Positions 1 to 12,840 are shown, numbered from the stretch's first letter. The stretch is 64,000 nucleotides of DNA from Arthonia radiata (GCA_002989075.1 PSQN01000006.1:1-64000), one strand, 5' to 3'. Numbers and translations are program-made. The notes: generated by a model not told the origin, from the sequence alone.

Positions 1-95
1 AACCCTAACCCTAACCCTAACCCTAACCCTAACCCTAACCCTAACCCTAACCCTAACCCTAACCCTAACCCTAACCCTAACCCTAACCCTAACCC
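1..95. repeat. Telomere repeat (CCCTAA)n, chromosome end
   Basis: About 16 perfect tandem copies of the C-rich telomere hexamer run from the first base to about position 95, then stop abruptly at AT-rich DNA. The C-rich strand reads 5'->3' into the window, as expected for a left chromosome end. TTAGGG/CCCTAA is the usual telomere repeat of filamentous ascomycetes. No degenerate or interstitial run follows it. Confidence 0.98.
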
Positions 96-2890
96 AATAA
101 AAGCAATTAATATATACGTAAAAGCAAGCTAACGTATAAGCTGCGAGAACACAAAAAAATAGATATTAAACCTGTATAAAACCTAAAAGAGCCAGTAATA
201 AGCTATATTCTTTAACGTAGGCTGCTTTTAGATAATATTTATTATATATAGTAAGTTTTAATAGATACAATACTCTTTACGGACACTAATATTGTACTAA
301 GTTTTAAAAATCGATGCTCTAAAAACTCTAGTCAGTCGCTAAACGGTTACTATAAAAGATTAAAGCAATTAAAGATAGTAGACGTAGTAAGAGCGATTTA
401 CAGCTTAAATCTTGTTTAAAGTCTACTTGCTATATACTAAGATACGTAACTATATATTCTTAAACGACAGGCTTTTACTGTTAATAATAGTAAAGAGCTC
501 TTTAGTTAAATTATAACTCTAAACGTAGTACAGACCGCCGGTACGTAGAGATAATCGCTTAAGAGAGGCAGCTCTAACAAATATAGTATCGCGAGTTAAC
601 TACTAATTAAACTACTATATATAACGTAATAAGCTTAGCGCTTCTATATTAGCTTTATAATAAGATATACGCTATAAAAAGTAAAGAACGTTCTCTACAG
701 ATATAAAATAAAAGGTTTGTAGAATATTCTTAAAGGCTAGATTAACTTAGACTTTATTAAAGTTTATATATTTAAAATTAAATGTCTTATATAGCTCTTA
801 AACTAGTAAAATGCGTATTGTATTAAAGAAGGTCGACCGATAGTAAAGCTTATAGCTATACGTAACGGTAATAAAGAAGATATCGTAAACCTATTTATAT
901 TTAGAGGTATACTTATAGATAGCGCTTATAAAACAATTAAAGAAGTTTGCTTACGGAGTAGAGTCAGAAAGGCAAGAGAGCAGATAATAGAAGAGCTCCA
1001 TTATATACTAGTTCTCGCTATCCGCTTGTTTAAGCTATATAAGATAAGACTTATTATAAGTATTGTTAAAATTAACTAGATAGTACTACAGTAGATAAGA
1101 GTATTGGCCTACAAGTATAGATTAGAGTATATATAGTAAAACACTATTAATCTAAAGTCGATACTCTTCGTCAATAGGATAGTATATATTCTTAGATAGT
1201 TTTAGGTTTAAAAAAACGGTAATTGTATCGAATTATAAGCCTTTATAGCCTTAAAAAGTATAGACGTACTTAAACTTCTAGATATCTATATAGCCGCCGT
1301 AAAGGTATATATATTAATTATTAGTTATAGTCTTACTAAAGTATAAATAGTAGTAAATATTAATATTAGCTCGATATACGGCAAAAAAGCGAAGCGTTAA
1401 GATAATATAATTGATATTCTATAACCACTGTACTTAATATAGTCTTAAAGGTTATAAGTCTATAAATAATAGATCTCTATATATATAGTTACTTATTACT
1501 ATAAGCGTAGCTTACTAATTAGTGCTATTAAGTATAATAGGCGATAGAGCGTCTAAGTTTTAAATTTTAGAGAAGAACGGCTGAGAGCTAGCTATAGTAC
1601 GATTAAAAAAGTCGATTGCGCGATATATATTGAGTAGCGGCTCGTCTATATTTAATACTATAGACTTATAATTGTAGCTAAAGAGGCGAAAGTTGCGCTA
1701 AAGCTGTTACTAAACTTAATATAACTGCTTTAGTTATAACGTATTATTAACTTCTAACTAGACGAATAGAATGCTATAGTTGCTAACTACCGCTAAAGAG
1801 GACGGTATAGATAAATAATAAGAAGACGCGAAGATACTGCCGAAAGCTTAGCTTAAAGTAGAAGACTAGAGCTATAAATATAATTTAAACTGCTTATAGT
1901 TTAACTCTAAGGCGGGTTACCTATATTCTAAAGATAACGAAGCATACTTATACAGTTAAGATAGTTAAGACTAATTATAAGCTAAAGACTATAAGCTTTA
2001 TATATCGCTTTAAGAGCTATTAAAAGTACCGGTATAAGTTAAAAAAGTAAGGCTGTTATAGCTATTTAAAGAGCCTTAAATAGTTTATTTGTTATTTAAT
2101 ACTGTTTAATAAGGAAAAGTTAAGATAAACGCTTACTGTTACTATAACATTATAAGAGAGAATATTATACGCGGGCGTATTATAGAGCGTAAGCAATTAT
2201 TTTATTTAGAGCCGATTTATAGAGAAGATAGTTTATTGTACGCTAGAGAGAAAGCGAGTAAAACTAATAGTAGCTTAGTCAGAGCAGTAAAAGTAGAAGT
2301 ATTATTAGACTAAAGAGCCTCGCTATTACTATTATATTTATTATAGGCGCTTAAAGCTTTAGCCCGTTGTTTTTCTAATCTCTTTTATTGTGTATCCGTA
2401 AGCTAAGAGCGATACTTACTGAGAGCCGATAGTAAGATCTATAGCTAATAATTAAGTACTTTAGCGATAGCGTTAACCTTAGGTACAGGCAAAGGTACGA
2501 CTATCGGAGACGCTAATCGAGAAGCTAGTTTAGTAATAGAGGGAGGTAATAGTAGTAGGTAAGACGCTACTAATAGTATTAACGTAGTAGCTTTATTAGC
2601 TTTATAGGCTCGAGATCGTGCTTAACGCTCTGCCGCTAGTCGCTTTATATATGTAGCGCGCTCTTATAGTTGTATCTTAGTTAGATACTTCTTTAGTTTG
2701 CCTATAGAGCTCGCTATAGGAATAAAAGTAGGCCTATATAGAGCAAAAATAGGCGATTTAGAACTAAAGAGGAAGAAGCGAAGGACATATACGTTAAAGA
2801 AGAAGTTTTACTTGTTAGCGAGACTATAGTAGAGAAAGGCTTTCTATTAAAAAGCAGGTACTAAAGGTTTTTGTCGGGCGGCAAAAAGTC

Positions 2891-3065
2891 TGCTTATAAA
2901 TAAAGTCTAAAATAAGTAGCCGGCTTAACTAGCTAATTAGTACTTAAATATCAACGTAACTCTTAGTATACTAGTAGCGCTCTAAACTATCTTTCTTCTA
3001 TACTATAGCTATTTAATTAAGCTTAGTATTTAAGCTTTAGTAAGAGAAGCAATATATTAGATTTA
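2891..3065. repeat. Third, partial LTR fragment
   Basis: This stretch resembles the first part of the two LTRs at 3120 and 5774. It shares, in order, the blocks GCTAATTAG, GTAACTCTTAGTATACTAGTA and AGCAATATATTA at similar spacing. It stops before the LTR 3' half and lies directly upstream of the first full LTR. It is probably the remnant of another insertion of the same family. It is degraded like its surroundings. Confidence 0.6.
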
Positions 3066-3119
3066 CTCGAGCCCGCCCTTTACCTGTTTACTGAATAAAT
3101 TTATATTGTTGTTCGTCGC

Positions 3120-3490
3120 TTATATACAAATTATAGTACGTACGGAGGGTTAAATTAGCTAATTAGCGCTCGAATAAGAGTGTAACTCTTAGTATGCTAG
3201 TACCGTACTAAACAGTATTTACTCTATATTTAAGCCGTATATAAGTGCTAAGAGCTAATATTTAGGCAATATATTATATATAGTATACAATATTATTTAT
3301 ATTAATTTAAGCTTAGATAACGTCTACTAGGAAGACCTATCTAGTATGTTGCTTAGAGACAGAAGAATTTAATAGGGTCTACTAAGCCGACGCTCTAGCG
3401 TACAACCAATTAGCGTATAAATAATACCGTAACTCTACTCTAACCCTCTCTACGCTGCATAGAACCCTAACTCTAGAGCTAGTAGAGGTA
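3120..3490. repeat. LTR copy, left
   Basis: About 370 bp that align end to end with 5774-6144. Shared blocks include GTAACTCTTAGTAT, TTAATTTAAGCTTAGATAA and AGAATTTAATAGGGTCTA. The ends are placed by where the similarity starts and stops; the usual TG...CA termini are not preserved. A short telomere-like ACCCTAAC lies near the right end of this copy. Confidence 0.8.
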
Positions 3491-5773
3491 TAATTATTAT
3501 TATAGTATATAGTCTAGAATAGTATTTTATATAGTATAACGGTATCTTATATCTATTGCCTTGAAATAGTGCGGTTAATATTGTTTTAGTCCTATAAACT
3601 TTATTGTTTCTATTTTATTTGTTGTTCTTTTATTTTATTCTATAACTTATTATCTGTATTCTAGTTTACGTACAACTCGAATAAGTTAGAATTCTCTTTT
3701 TCTTTCTTAGTAGATTTAGTAGGGTTATAACAATTCTAGCTAATCTTTAAGTATAAGTCTTAACAATCTATAAAAGTTGCTAGTAGGTTTTTTACTTTAT
3801 CTTAATTCTTATTTGTTAGTATCTAAGTAGTTATATTAAACTATTATTATAGAAAATAGGGTTTCTAAGATCGATTATTGTATCTATTTCTACTAGTACT
3901 ATTAAACTATTGTTTTTTAGAACAGTATTCTTTAACTTAATACCCTAGTTTTCTATAATATAAGTATAGCTTATTCTTTATTCTATATTCTTGTTTCTAG
4001 TTATTTAGTTTTTTATAGAGCTTTATAAAGTTTAATTTTATTAGATTACTGTTTAATAAGGTGTAGGGAAGAAGAAGGATACTACTACAAAGAGTAGAAA
4101 GATAAGACTAGCTTGAGACTAGTACAATACTTAGGCTTAATACAGGTATAATACTTAGTAGCAAGGAGAAGCTGTTGTTATATTGTCTGTCTTATTAGCT
4201 AGAATCCTCTAGAGAGATTCTAGCTTATATATCTAAGTTTAGCGGCCTGTATAGGACTTACTAGATATCTGTTCTTTTAATAGAGACTAGATAACCCGTA
4301 ACTTACTATATAAGACAGTAATTCCGTCTATCTAAAACTATTAGTCTCTAAGTCTATTCTGTGTTGTCTTAGACTATAGGCCAGCTGTCTAGAACAGGTC
4401 GTATAATGCTCCTTTTTGTCCTAGACTCGGGCTACTAGGCCCGACTCTTTAGGTAAAAGGCTTGTTCTATTCTAGACCAAGACAGCTAGTAGGATCTGTC
4501 CGATACTCTGGGTCCCTAGGGGTTCCGGCTAACTAGCTAGTTGGTTAATTTTTAACAATTACTCCGATCTTATTATAAGTTATACTTACTTTAAGTCTAG
4601 ATAAACTTATCTAAGTTAGCTTCTTTCTTCTTTAACTATCGTTTAAAGTTGCTGTTGTTAATTTCTTTAGCTCGTTCTATAAACTTTTCTAGTTCAGTAA
4701 ACTTCTCTCTACGAATATAGATAATTTCCTTAATATAGTCTTTTAAGCCTTTATAAAAGGTATCGACTAGAGGTCCTTTATTCTATCTAATTTAATTAGT
4801 ATATTACAGAAACTTAGCAGTATATCGGCTAGCTAGTTCTATCTAGCGGAGTATCTTAAGTTTATATATAGTAGTACGTCTAGAATCGGTATTCCTGTAT
4901 ATCTATTAAAGCTTTTATTAAAACGTAGTAAAGCTAGAGAAGAGTTTATTGGTCTTCTCTTATTATTTGTTAGTTACCTTATAGCAATAGTCTTTAAGAT
5001 AAAAGTTAAATTATTTATATACCTCGCTATTTATATAGAATACGGTAAATAAAACTATAGTACTGTTATTTAGAAACTAATTCTTATAAGTCTTAAAATA
5101 TATAGCTAAGCGTATTAGAAATAAAGTAAGTTTAAAACGTTTATTAGAGAAGCTTTTATCTATTTTAATATTAACGTCTAATATCTTATCTATAGCAGCT
5201 ATTTTACTAGCTAGCCTATCTATAGCGTTACAGCTATTAGGTACTAAAGTAGTAAATATAATTAATCTACTTTCTCTACTTTTATAGCAAGTCTATTAAA
5301 GTATAACGTCGGTCGCTAAAAGAACCGAACTAAGGCTTACTTATCTTATAAACTTATCAACCTTAGTAGTAGGTATCTTATATACTAAAGACTAAAAGAT
5401 AGGAGAGGCGAGATAGATTACTAAAGGTAAGAGAAGCTTAACTAAAGTAGATAGAAGGTAAAGTACGTTACTTAAATATAGTTAAGAAACTTATATTTAG
5501 ATATTAAGTTAATAGACTAAAGTCTATCTTAAGGTTAGCTATTAGTCTAGCTATATAGTCTAAGATACATAGAGAAGTTTCTCTATATCTACTAACTTAA
5601 TAATATCTATATTAGATTTATAGGGAATATAGGTCCCTATAGCCGTCTTGTTTAATAATGTCTATAGCAGGTTTATAGGCTTAGTTAGGAATAATACTAG
5701 TAAGGCTAAGATAACTAGCGGTAGTTAAAACTTAGATACGCGCTAGGCCGTCTAAAGCTAGTATCTATAATAC

Positions 5774-6144
5774 TTATATATAAATTATAGTATATACGGT
5801 AGGTTAGATTAGCTAATTAGCGCTTAAATAAGAGCGTAACTCTTAGTATACTAGTACCGTACTAAATAGTATTTACTCTATGTTTAAGCTATATATAAAT
5901 ATTAAGAGCTAAGATTCGAGCAATATATTATATATATTATATAATATTGTTTATATTAATTTAAGCTTAGATAATGTCTACTAGAGAGGTCTATTTAGTA
6001 TATTACTTAAAGGTAGAAGAATTTAATAGGGTCTATTAAGCCGGCGCCCTAGCATACAACTAATTAGTATATAAATAATACTGTAACTCTATCTTATCTC
6101 TCTCTACGCTATATAGAACTCTAACCTTAGAGCTAGTAAAGGTA
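5774..6144. repeat. LTR copy, right
   Basis: Direct repeat of 3120-3490 with the same length and block order. Many C/T and G/A differences separate the two copies, consistent with RIP acting on each independently. If the internal gag-like region is read correctly on the minus strand, this copy is the element's 5' LTR. Confidence 0.8.
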
Positions 6145-6822
6145 ACTTTTAATACTATTAATAGATAAGTAGTTATAAGAATAATAATAGTCTATTTTTA
6201 ATAGAACTTAGCTTCTTAAATATAATAATAATAAAAATAGTCTTATATATATAGTTAATAGATTTTCTTTTAAATAATTATTACTATTATTAGTATAGTT
6301 AAGCTTAAAAGAGTATATTTAGAATTTATAAATACTAAAGTCTTAGTTCAATCTTAACTTTTATATACTAGCTATAGTACGCTTTAGTATAGTTGTAGTA
6401 CTACAATATCTAGAGTTGAAAAGACTTAGTATCTAGATTTTGTCTATAAAATAATCCTAGTATTTCTAGTCTGATACTAATACCAATACTAATTATTATT
6501 ATTTTAACCTTATCTTTTAACTAGTCTATATAAAGTCTAGTACTCACCAAGAAATTTAAATAATGATTTATACTAGAAAGTTAGAATTTTAAGACTCTAG
6601 ATAGAGTACCTATACACAAGCTTACTGTACTGAAAGCCTGTTGTGCGATCGTTTGCAAAGAACTGTATCAAGAAAATCTACTCGCAGTACGTTATTCGAG
6701 CACGGGGAGTTTAGACAACTCTATACTCAATTGCGAGTAGTGTCTCTAGACCCGGTATTCTACAACAGGAAGAACAAGCAGACTCCCGGCTTTCACAAGA
6801 AATTAGTCGCGCCCCTCCAAGC

Positions 6823-8962
6823 TCACGTACACCCACTACCTTCTGTGCCGCTTGCGACCCAGGCCGTCCAGTCGTATGACGCTCTTGGAGCACCGTTCTG
6901 ACAGCCACCGTATCCTCCAAATCCGCCCTGGACGCCAAACCCGCCGTCCTTGTCGGCTGTCTCTAGCACCGCGACGCTCAACTGTGGCAGCTCGAAACTG
7001 AAGGCACTATTCGCATCGGCGGTCAATGGTGTGACGGTGGTGATGACGGGATTCGTGGAGTTTGGTAGTGACACTGCCGCTGGATCTGGTGCAGTGAGCA
7101 CGTTCAGATTGGCGGCGGTGCCAGACGCGAGTCCATCGAAGACGACGTTGAAGGGAATGTTCTCGGTAGAGTTGTACACCGCCATCTTCAAATATTTGGC
7201 GCCTGTCACGGTGTTGTCACCGGCAACCCAGTAAGCGGGATCGGGTGCATCGTCCGTGGTGATCGGCCGCTGTTGCGTGAAACGCTTGCTTGAGAGGAGT
7301 TGGATAGACTTGTAGCTGGTGCTCAGCAGATCTTGTGCGGGGTCCGCAGAGAAAGAGACAAGATCAGGCGTCCATTGGTATTGATTAAGGTTTTGCAGGA
7401 TGGGAGCGTAGGTTGCGCCAATGATCCCAGACGAGTGCGTCTCAGCACCAAGGAAGTAGATGGCTTCACCGACAGATCCGATCCATGTCGCCCATGGCTG
7501 AAAGGGAGCGTCGAACCCAAAACTCGAGTTGTCGGCCATGTTTGGCGCAATCGCTGAGGTCTCGCCCAGAAGAGTGGGGTTCGTGCTATTGGATGCGTTG
7601 AAACGGAAGAAGCTACTTGCAAGCTTGTCCGGGCGATCATAGATGTGGAAGTCATATATGACGCCAGGGGGCAGCTCCAAATCATTCGCTGTCGCGATGA
7701 TGTTCAGATCCGGGTAGGCTTGAGAGATTGCGGTATAGAGTGCGTTGAAGCGGTATGCTTTGTATGATCTACCACATGTCAGCCTTATTGCGATCGCTTC
7801 GAAAAAGCCAAACTCACGCATCGCCGCCGCTAAGTGTCTCTTCGTTGCCCAGCTCAACGTAGTTTAGCTTCCACGGATCGGGGTGACCATATTGTGCCCT
7901 CAGAGCGCCGTATTGCGTCGAGGTGTCGCCAGTCACGTACTCCAACTCATTGAGGACGTCATCAACCCAGACTTGAAAGTCCGATTCGGGTGCAACATCT
8001 CCGTTGAGTGTGTGTCCCGCAAACACGGCCAGAACAGGCTCCATGTTGAGATCAACACACCACCCAAAGTATTCGTCCAGACCAAGCCCATCAGTGTTGA
8101 AGTAGCCCCAGGCTCCGGAGTGACCAGGCCTTTCGGTAAGCGGACCAATGGTTTCATTCCATGCAAAGCGGTTGGGGAAGTCATCTGTCACGATTGTCAG
8201 CTATTTGGTATTCAACTTGGGCCGTGCATGGAACATACTGCCTTCCAAGTTGTTGCCGCCAGGGAATCGCAAGAAACTTGGTGGCTGATCACCAAGAATC
8301 TTCATGATGTCAGGTCGCAGGCCGTTTGGCCGGTCGTTGAAGGTTGGAGGGAACAGGCTGAGCAAAACAAAATCCAAAGAGCCAGCGCTGGCGCCGGCCG
8401 GATCGAACGTGAGCGAGAAGCTGTTGTTGACGTTCGGCGCAGCAGCTGGAGGATCCAGAGTGAAGTTGAACTGAGTCCACTGGCTGGCGGTAGACGGACC
8501 GGCAACAATTGCTGACGTGAAGACTTCGCCCGTCAGGTTGGAAAGTAGCGAGACGTTGAAGTCTCCAGTGTAGTCTCCGCGCGCCCAGAACTGCCCAGAG
8601 TATGTCTGCGGCTGTACGCTGATGCCAAAGTAGCCGCCATTTGCCAGACCAATGGCGCCAGACCCATCACCGCCACCAACAATTACGTAGTTAGGCAACG
8701 CAGCCGAGACGCCATTGGTGTTGCCTAGTGTCAAGGAAGATCCTCCAACGCTCTCCCAAGGCCCCACTGTTACGTTTTGGAAGGCGCGATTGTTGATCAA
8801 CTCAGCATAAATGCCGCCGTCGCCCGAACGGCTGATGTCCTCAAAGATGAGACCGTATGCAAGGGGACTGAAGGGCTGGCCACCGGTGCTTTCGACGGTG
8901 AGATCCACTGCCGCTACGATTTGAGAGATAGCCGAAGCCGCGGCGATGGAGAGGTACTTCAT
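6823..8962 (-). CDS. Secreted alpha-L-arabinofuranosidase, GH51
   Basis: Exons 8962-8239, 8184-7818 and 7768-6823 (introns of 54 and 49 nt, GTATGT and GTGAGT donors) give about 678 residues, normal for fungal GH51. The N terminus is a typical signal peptide ([19 protein letters not shown]). The GGNNLEGN motif is created by joining exons 1 and 2. GNEE at about residue 353 carries the catalytic acid/base, and LLGETSAI at about 433 fits the nucleophile. GH51 enzymes remove arabinose side chains from arabinan and arabinoxylan outside the cell. The C-terminal tail is Gly-rich. The gene ends only 6.8 kb from the telomere and about 210 bp from RIP-damaged DNA, yet its frame is intact. Confidence 0.93.
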
Positions 8963-9696
8963 TTTTGGCAGCTGTGTCTGCGGCGAACGCGTCGCAAAAG
9001 CAACACGAGAGCGCCATCGCGTCTCTTATACACGACCACACTGTATTTGGGACTCTCCACAGCGGCGAGAATGGTACCCCACAGCTGTGAGCATCAGGGG
9101 AGAGTGGTGATGGGTTGTAAGTGCCGAAGCCGGACGCAGGAACCGCATCGTATTGACATACTAGGATCGTGCTGTTCCGAACCTTGTCTGCACTCCACGC
9201 ATGATCTGCGGTGCACGAGGTCGAGGGGCTTCCTTTGCTGGTCAAGAGAACTTCTTGACTTCCCTACGGGGGGCAAATTGTGGAGGTCCCGCGCTAGACG
9301 CAATTAGGGAGTCCGCATTCCTCAACCTGGCTACCGCCGGCGATCATAAATTAAAACAGCAAAGCAAGTGCAGACAAGAGCACAAATGTAGTGAAGGGCA
9401 ACCATGTAGCGCATCGTAGTACTAGAACATGCATGCATAATGAACAGTCATTGCATGCACATACATCCACGGCTCTCCTCGCAAAAGGATTTATCCGCCC
9501 TTGCTGTTTGCCGAGTGCATCGGCAGTCAAAGGTCTTTGCTCACTGACCACAGCATCACGAAGTGGCGACTGACAGATTGGATCCGGCAGTGAAATGAGC
9601 GACAACGTTTGAGAAACGTACAATCATTCGTACGCCTCCGACAAGATCTTCCACGCTCGACATGGTCATTGCTCTCACGCGTCTCAACATTCAGCT
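8963..9696. other. Intergenic, GH51 promoter side
   Basis: 734 bp between the GH51 start and the calpain 3' end, with both genes on the minus strand. It must hold the GH51 promoter and the calpain 3' UTR. The short open frames here look random. I see no clear regulator site. Confidence 0.6.
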
Positions 9697-12600
9697 CTAA
9701 CGCTCTTTCTTGTGTTGACAGATTTGGTATGATGCCTTGCTTGTAGAAAAAGACCCCGTCAAAGACGTGTCCATTACCAATGACTGTCCGTAACCTTTGA
9801 ACGTATTCTGCGGACTCAGACGTTCTAAGCGGTATTCACTCATGACAGTGGCTCGTTTTCCGTCCTCAGTATGCTCAACCTTGACAGACATCTCGGGGTC
9901 TTTGGAATAGACCCGAAGTCCAATTGTCGCGAGGGCGAACCAATCGTCAGGGCCGTACAAGTCCTCATCATCGTCGCCAGTGCTCACGCCATAGGCCTCT
10001 TCGTCGACTGGGCCATCGATCTCGCTATCCCATGAGAAGTCATCGTCAGCCAACGACCCAAAGTCGGACGCGTTCTCACGGCTTTCTGTGTTATGATCGA
10101 TATCTTTTTCTTTGGCGACTGCTGGCCCAGGCTCGGCCTGTTTCTTACTCTGCTCACCAGAGTCACTGCTGACTGGGGTCGCTTTGTCCAATTCCTCAGG
10201 CTCAGGTCTTTTGCTAGACTCATCAAGCTGGGTTGCCCGACTCGCGCTGGGCGCGACGGAATCACACTCCTCAACTTTCTTGACAATCACGGGCAGGTCG
10301 CCGAGAGCAGACTTCTCTGATGCACCACCCTCCGCTGAAGGGCGCTGCGGCTGCGACTGCGACTCTCCGGAGATAGATGGGTCCTTGCTGACAGCATCTC
10401 CGGCGTCGTGATCTTCAACAGCTTCGTCAGCCACCGTCTGGTCCTGGTCGACCTTGCTCTTCGCTTTCGCCTTCGCTCTTTCTTTCGCGGCTATGCGCTG
10501 CTTGGCTAACTTTTGCTTATGGCGCCTTGCTCGCTCCAGATCTCGAACGCTTCTCATGTCTTCGTGTTCCTTGGCTTTTGTGTCGTCTTTTCGCCTATTC
10601 ATCTCAGCTATCTCCATCTCTCGAAGCCGGCCACGCGAGTGGGCGAGATCAAACTGTGTGCCTACGTTGAGGATCTTGCGAGTGCCCCACTGATCAAAGG
10701 CTTTTATAACGTCCGCAGCCGTTACGCGGTCGTCTTCGCGATATGGCGTGAGTTTCAGCTTAACCAGATATACTCCAGGCTCACAATCTACCTCGACGGA
10801 TACCGACCGGCCTGAAGCAGTGCGCGACATACTGCGGACCAGATATTCGGTTTTGCCCTCTTGATAGACTCTGAAATGGAGGTCGAAGGTATAGCGCCCG
10901 CGCATGGCCTCAAAGTATCGATCGTCGGGCTGCGAGAGCAGAATGGCTACGGGGCCAGGCTTGGCAATGTGCAACTTAAAAACAGTGGGGAGGTACTGAG
11001 TATCCGAATAGTTGATTGTTCGTGGCACACTGACCGTGGTCCACTGCTGAGTGACGGTCCACTCCGGGCCGAACAATCTTGTTCGATCAACACGCGGATA
11101 AGCCTTAAGAAAGTCTTCGAGCGAGATCCAGAAGATGCCGTCGTCCCCGAATGAGTGGTCAAGCTCCTTCATCGTCTCTGAAGTCCATTCCTTTGAACCG
11201 TCGGACCTGTGGCAACCTTAGCACGGCGCTTTCTATGGGTCAAGGGTCACTTACCAAGCTCCGGTCCATTCGCCTCTACCCCACGGGTTGCGAAGCTTTA
11301 GAAGCCTTGTTGTCCGTTCTTCTTTGCTGTGTTTAGCTACCTTATGCTTCACAGTGCGAGCATTCAACACAGTGTACGCGTGAGAAGTGACAACACCTTT
11401 AGTCTCGGCGTCTTCTTGGTCGGCGTAGAGCGCCACCCTTCCGCCGCAACCAAATAGAAAGTCTGTGTTGACCCTTTCGAGCTCGGACCACAACCTATCC
11501 TTGTCCAGAACATCTTCAGCAGGAATACTCGAGTTAATGCCACCAGTGAGATCTTCAATGCCATCGCCAGTGATTCCGCCTTCGATGGCCTGATAGGATA
11601 GATGGGCCTTTGCGTAGGCTTTCTCCAATAGCGGCAACCATGTTTCGTTGACGCTTCTGCAGCGGGCAAAGAAGAGCGCGTCCGGGCCTTTGTGCAATGA
11701 CTCGACAAGGCGCTTTGGCATCCAAGTCCTGGATTCAGCGTTGTTGGAGTCGTAGCTGAGTAGGACGTGACGTTGATCGGGATGAAACTTGAGGCAAAGT
11801 CTGTCGTCCACGACGGAAGAAATCCACTCGCCATCTAATTAATCGTCAGCAAGCTCGTAGGTCAAGATATCAAGCTGGAAAATAGCTCGTACCCCGGTGA
11901 AAGCAAAATCCGTATACACCGACTTGCTCGTCACGCTCTACACATAGTCGCTCGATGCTTTTCGGCATGCCCAGTAGTGCGGTGACGCTAGCTAAGAACC
12001 AACAATCGCCTGCTTCTCCCTGCTGTACATCGTTGGCGGTCGCACCGTCTATAAAGAATTGGGGCTTCTTGAATATGTCCTGCATTGAGTGGTTAGCGAT
12101 CAGTCAACGCCTGGCTGGAACGTTTGTTCGCTCACCACCACACGTTTTACATCAGCGATCTTCTCTTCGTTCTCCGCCTGCCCAATGAAATGAGGCTCTC
12201 CGTTGATCATACCCGTCAACGAGGCAAGAGAGTCCGTGGACCGCAAATCAAACAGAGGATCGTGGTACTTCTTGTTCAGGCGCTTGCATTCAGCTACAAT
12301 AGCATGGACCTTCTGACGGCAGGTCTCGGCCGCATCTTCGAAGCTCGTTGCGGCATTTTCCCTTGATACCTGAAGACGAGACATCAGCAAAGTCTATTCA
12401 GAGCAGAGTTGCAAATCGCAATGTTCGCTTGTCACCCAAAGTGCTTTGAAGGAACACCATGGGATAAGCAGGTAGATATTACATTGACACAATAGCAGGA
12501 AACGTGTGAACATGTTGAGACTCACCATGCCATCCTTGTTTCGTCCTGCTGCTGGTTTGTGATGCCCTTCAGCATCCTCGTCCAAGCTCTCGATCTTGGA

Positions 12601-12840
12601 TGTTCGCGGCGGAGGCGGCTTTCTCGTGAATTTGTCCCACATGGGGTAAAAGCGATCGTCCTTCGTTTTGGGTGCTGCCTCTGCCTCTGATTCCACGCTG
12701 GCAGGCTCGTCTGGGCTGGGCGTGTCATCCTCATTATCCGACGCTGTGGTAGCAGATGCATCTCGGAAATCGGCCACGGTACGTCGACTTTGACGCGCCC
12801 TGTGGAGGGGACCCTTTCCTGTTGGTTTTTGGTGAGACAT
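9697..12840 (-). CDS. Calpain-family cysteine protease
   Basis: Five exons (12840-12526, 12369-12136, 12079-11893, 11834-11255, 11206-9697) join in frame to about 941 residues. The papain-like calpain core is complete: QQGEAGDCWFLAS gives the catalytic Cys (about 209), VTSHAYTVL the His (about 397) and LRNPWG the Asn (about 428). Another calpain hallmark, GDDGIFWISLEDFL, comes in exon 5, followed by a beta-rich C2-like/domain III region. The tail is a Lys/Ala/Arg-rich probable coiled coil and an acidic Ser-rich low-complexity segment. The N terminus is hydrophilic with no signal peptide, so a cytosolic enzyme is expected. The substrate is unknown. The long disordered tail differs from the pH-signalling calpain PalB/Rim13, so I do not assign that role. 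Confidence 0.9.

Larger units (their letters stand above)
3120..6144 (-). mobile_element. Fossil LTR retrotransposon, Ty3/Gypsy-like, internally short
   Basis: Two direct repeats of about 370 bp flank about 2.3 kb of internal DNA. On the minus strand, around 4640-5300, the internal part conceptually resembles a Gypsy-type gag region, so the element probably runs right to left. There is no room for a full pol, so it is either internally deleted or a non-autonomous relative. It is thoroughly broken, with very many changes across its length, most of the kind RIP makes. Divergence between the LTRs therefore overstates age, and the insertion cannot be dated by eye. Confidence 0.7.
96..6610. other. 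RIP-degraded AT-rich subtelomere, no genes
   Basis: This 6.5-kb block is very AT-rich, dominated by TA dinucleotides, and visibly poor in CA and TG, while CG is still present. That is the signature expected of repeat-induced point mutation, which turns CpA into TpA. No open frame of useful length survives on either strand. The block contains a fossil LTR element (about 3120-6144) and a further LTR fragment (about 2891-3065). The first 2.8 kb is also degraded repeat DNA whose family I cannot name. Composition changes sharply to ordinary GC content near 6610, about 210 bp before the end of the first gene. Confidence 0.9.

Noticed and set aside
9697-12840. Calpain as the pH-signalling protease PalB/Rim13
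   Set aside because: The core is calpain, but the long disordered Lys/Ala-rich tail and lack of a visible MIT-like N-terminal domain do not fit PalB.
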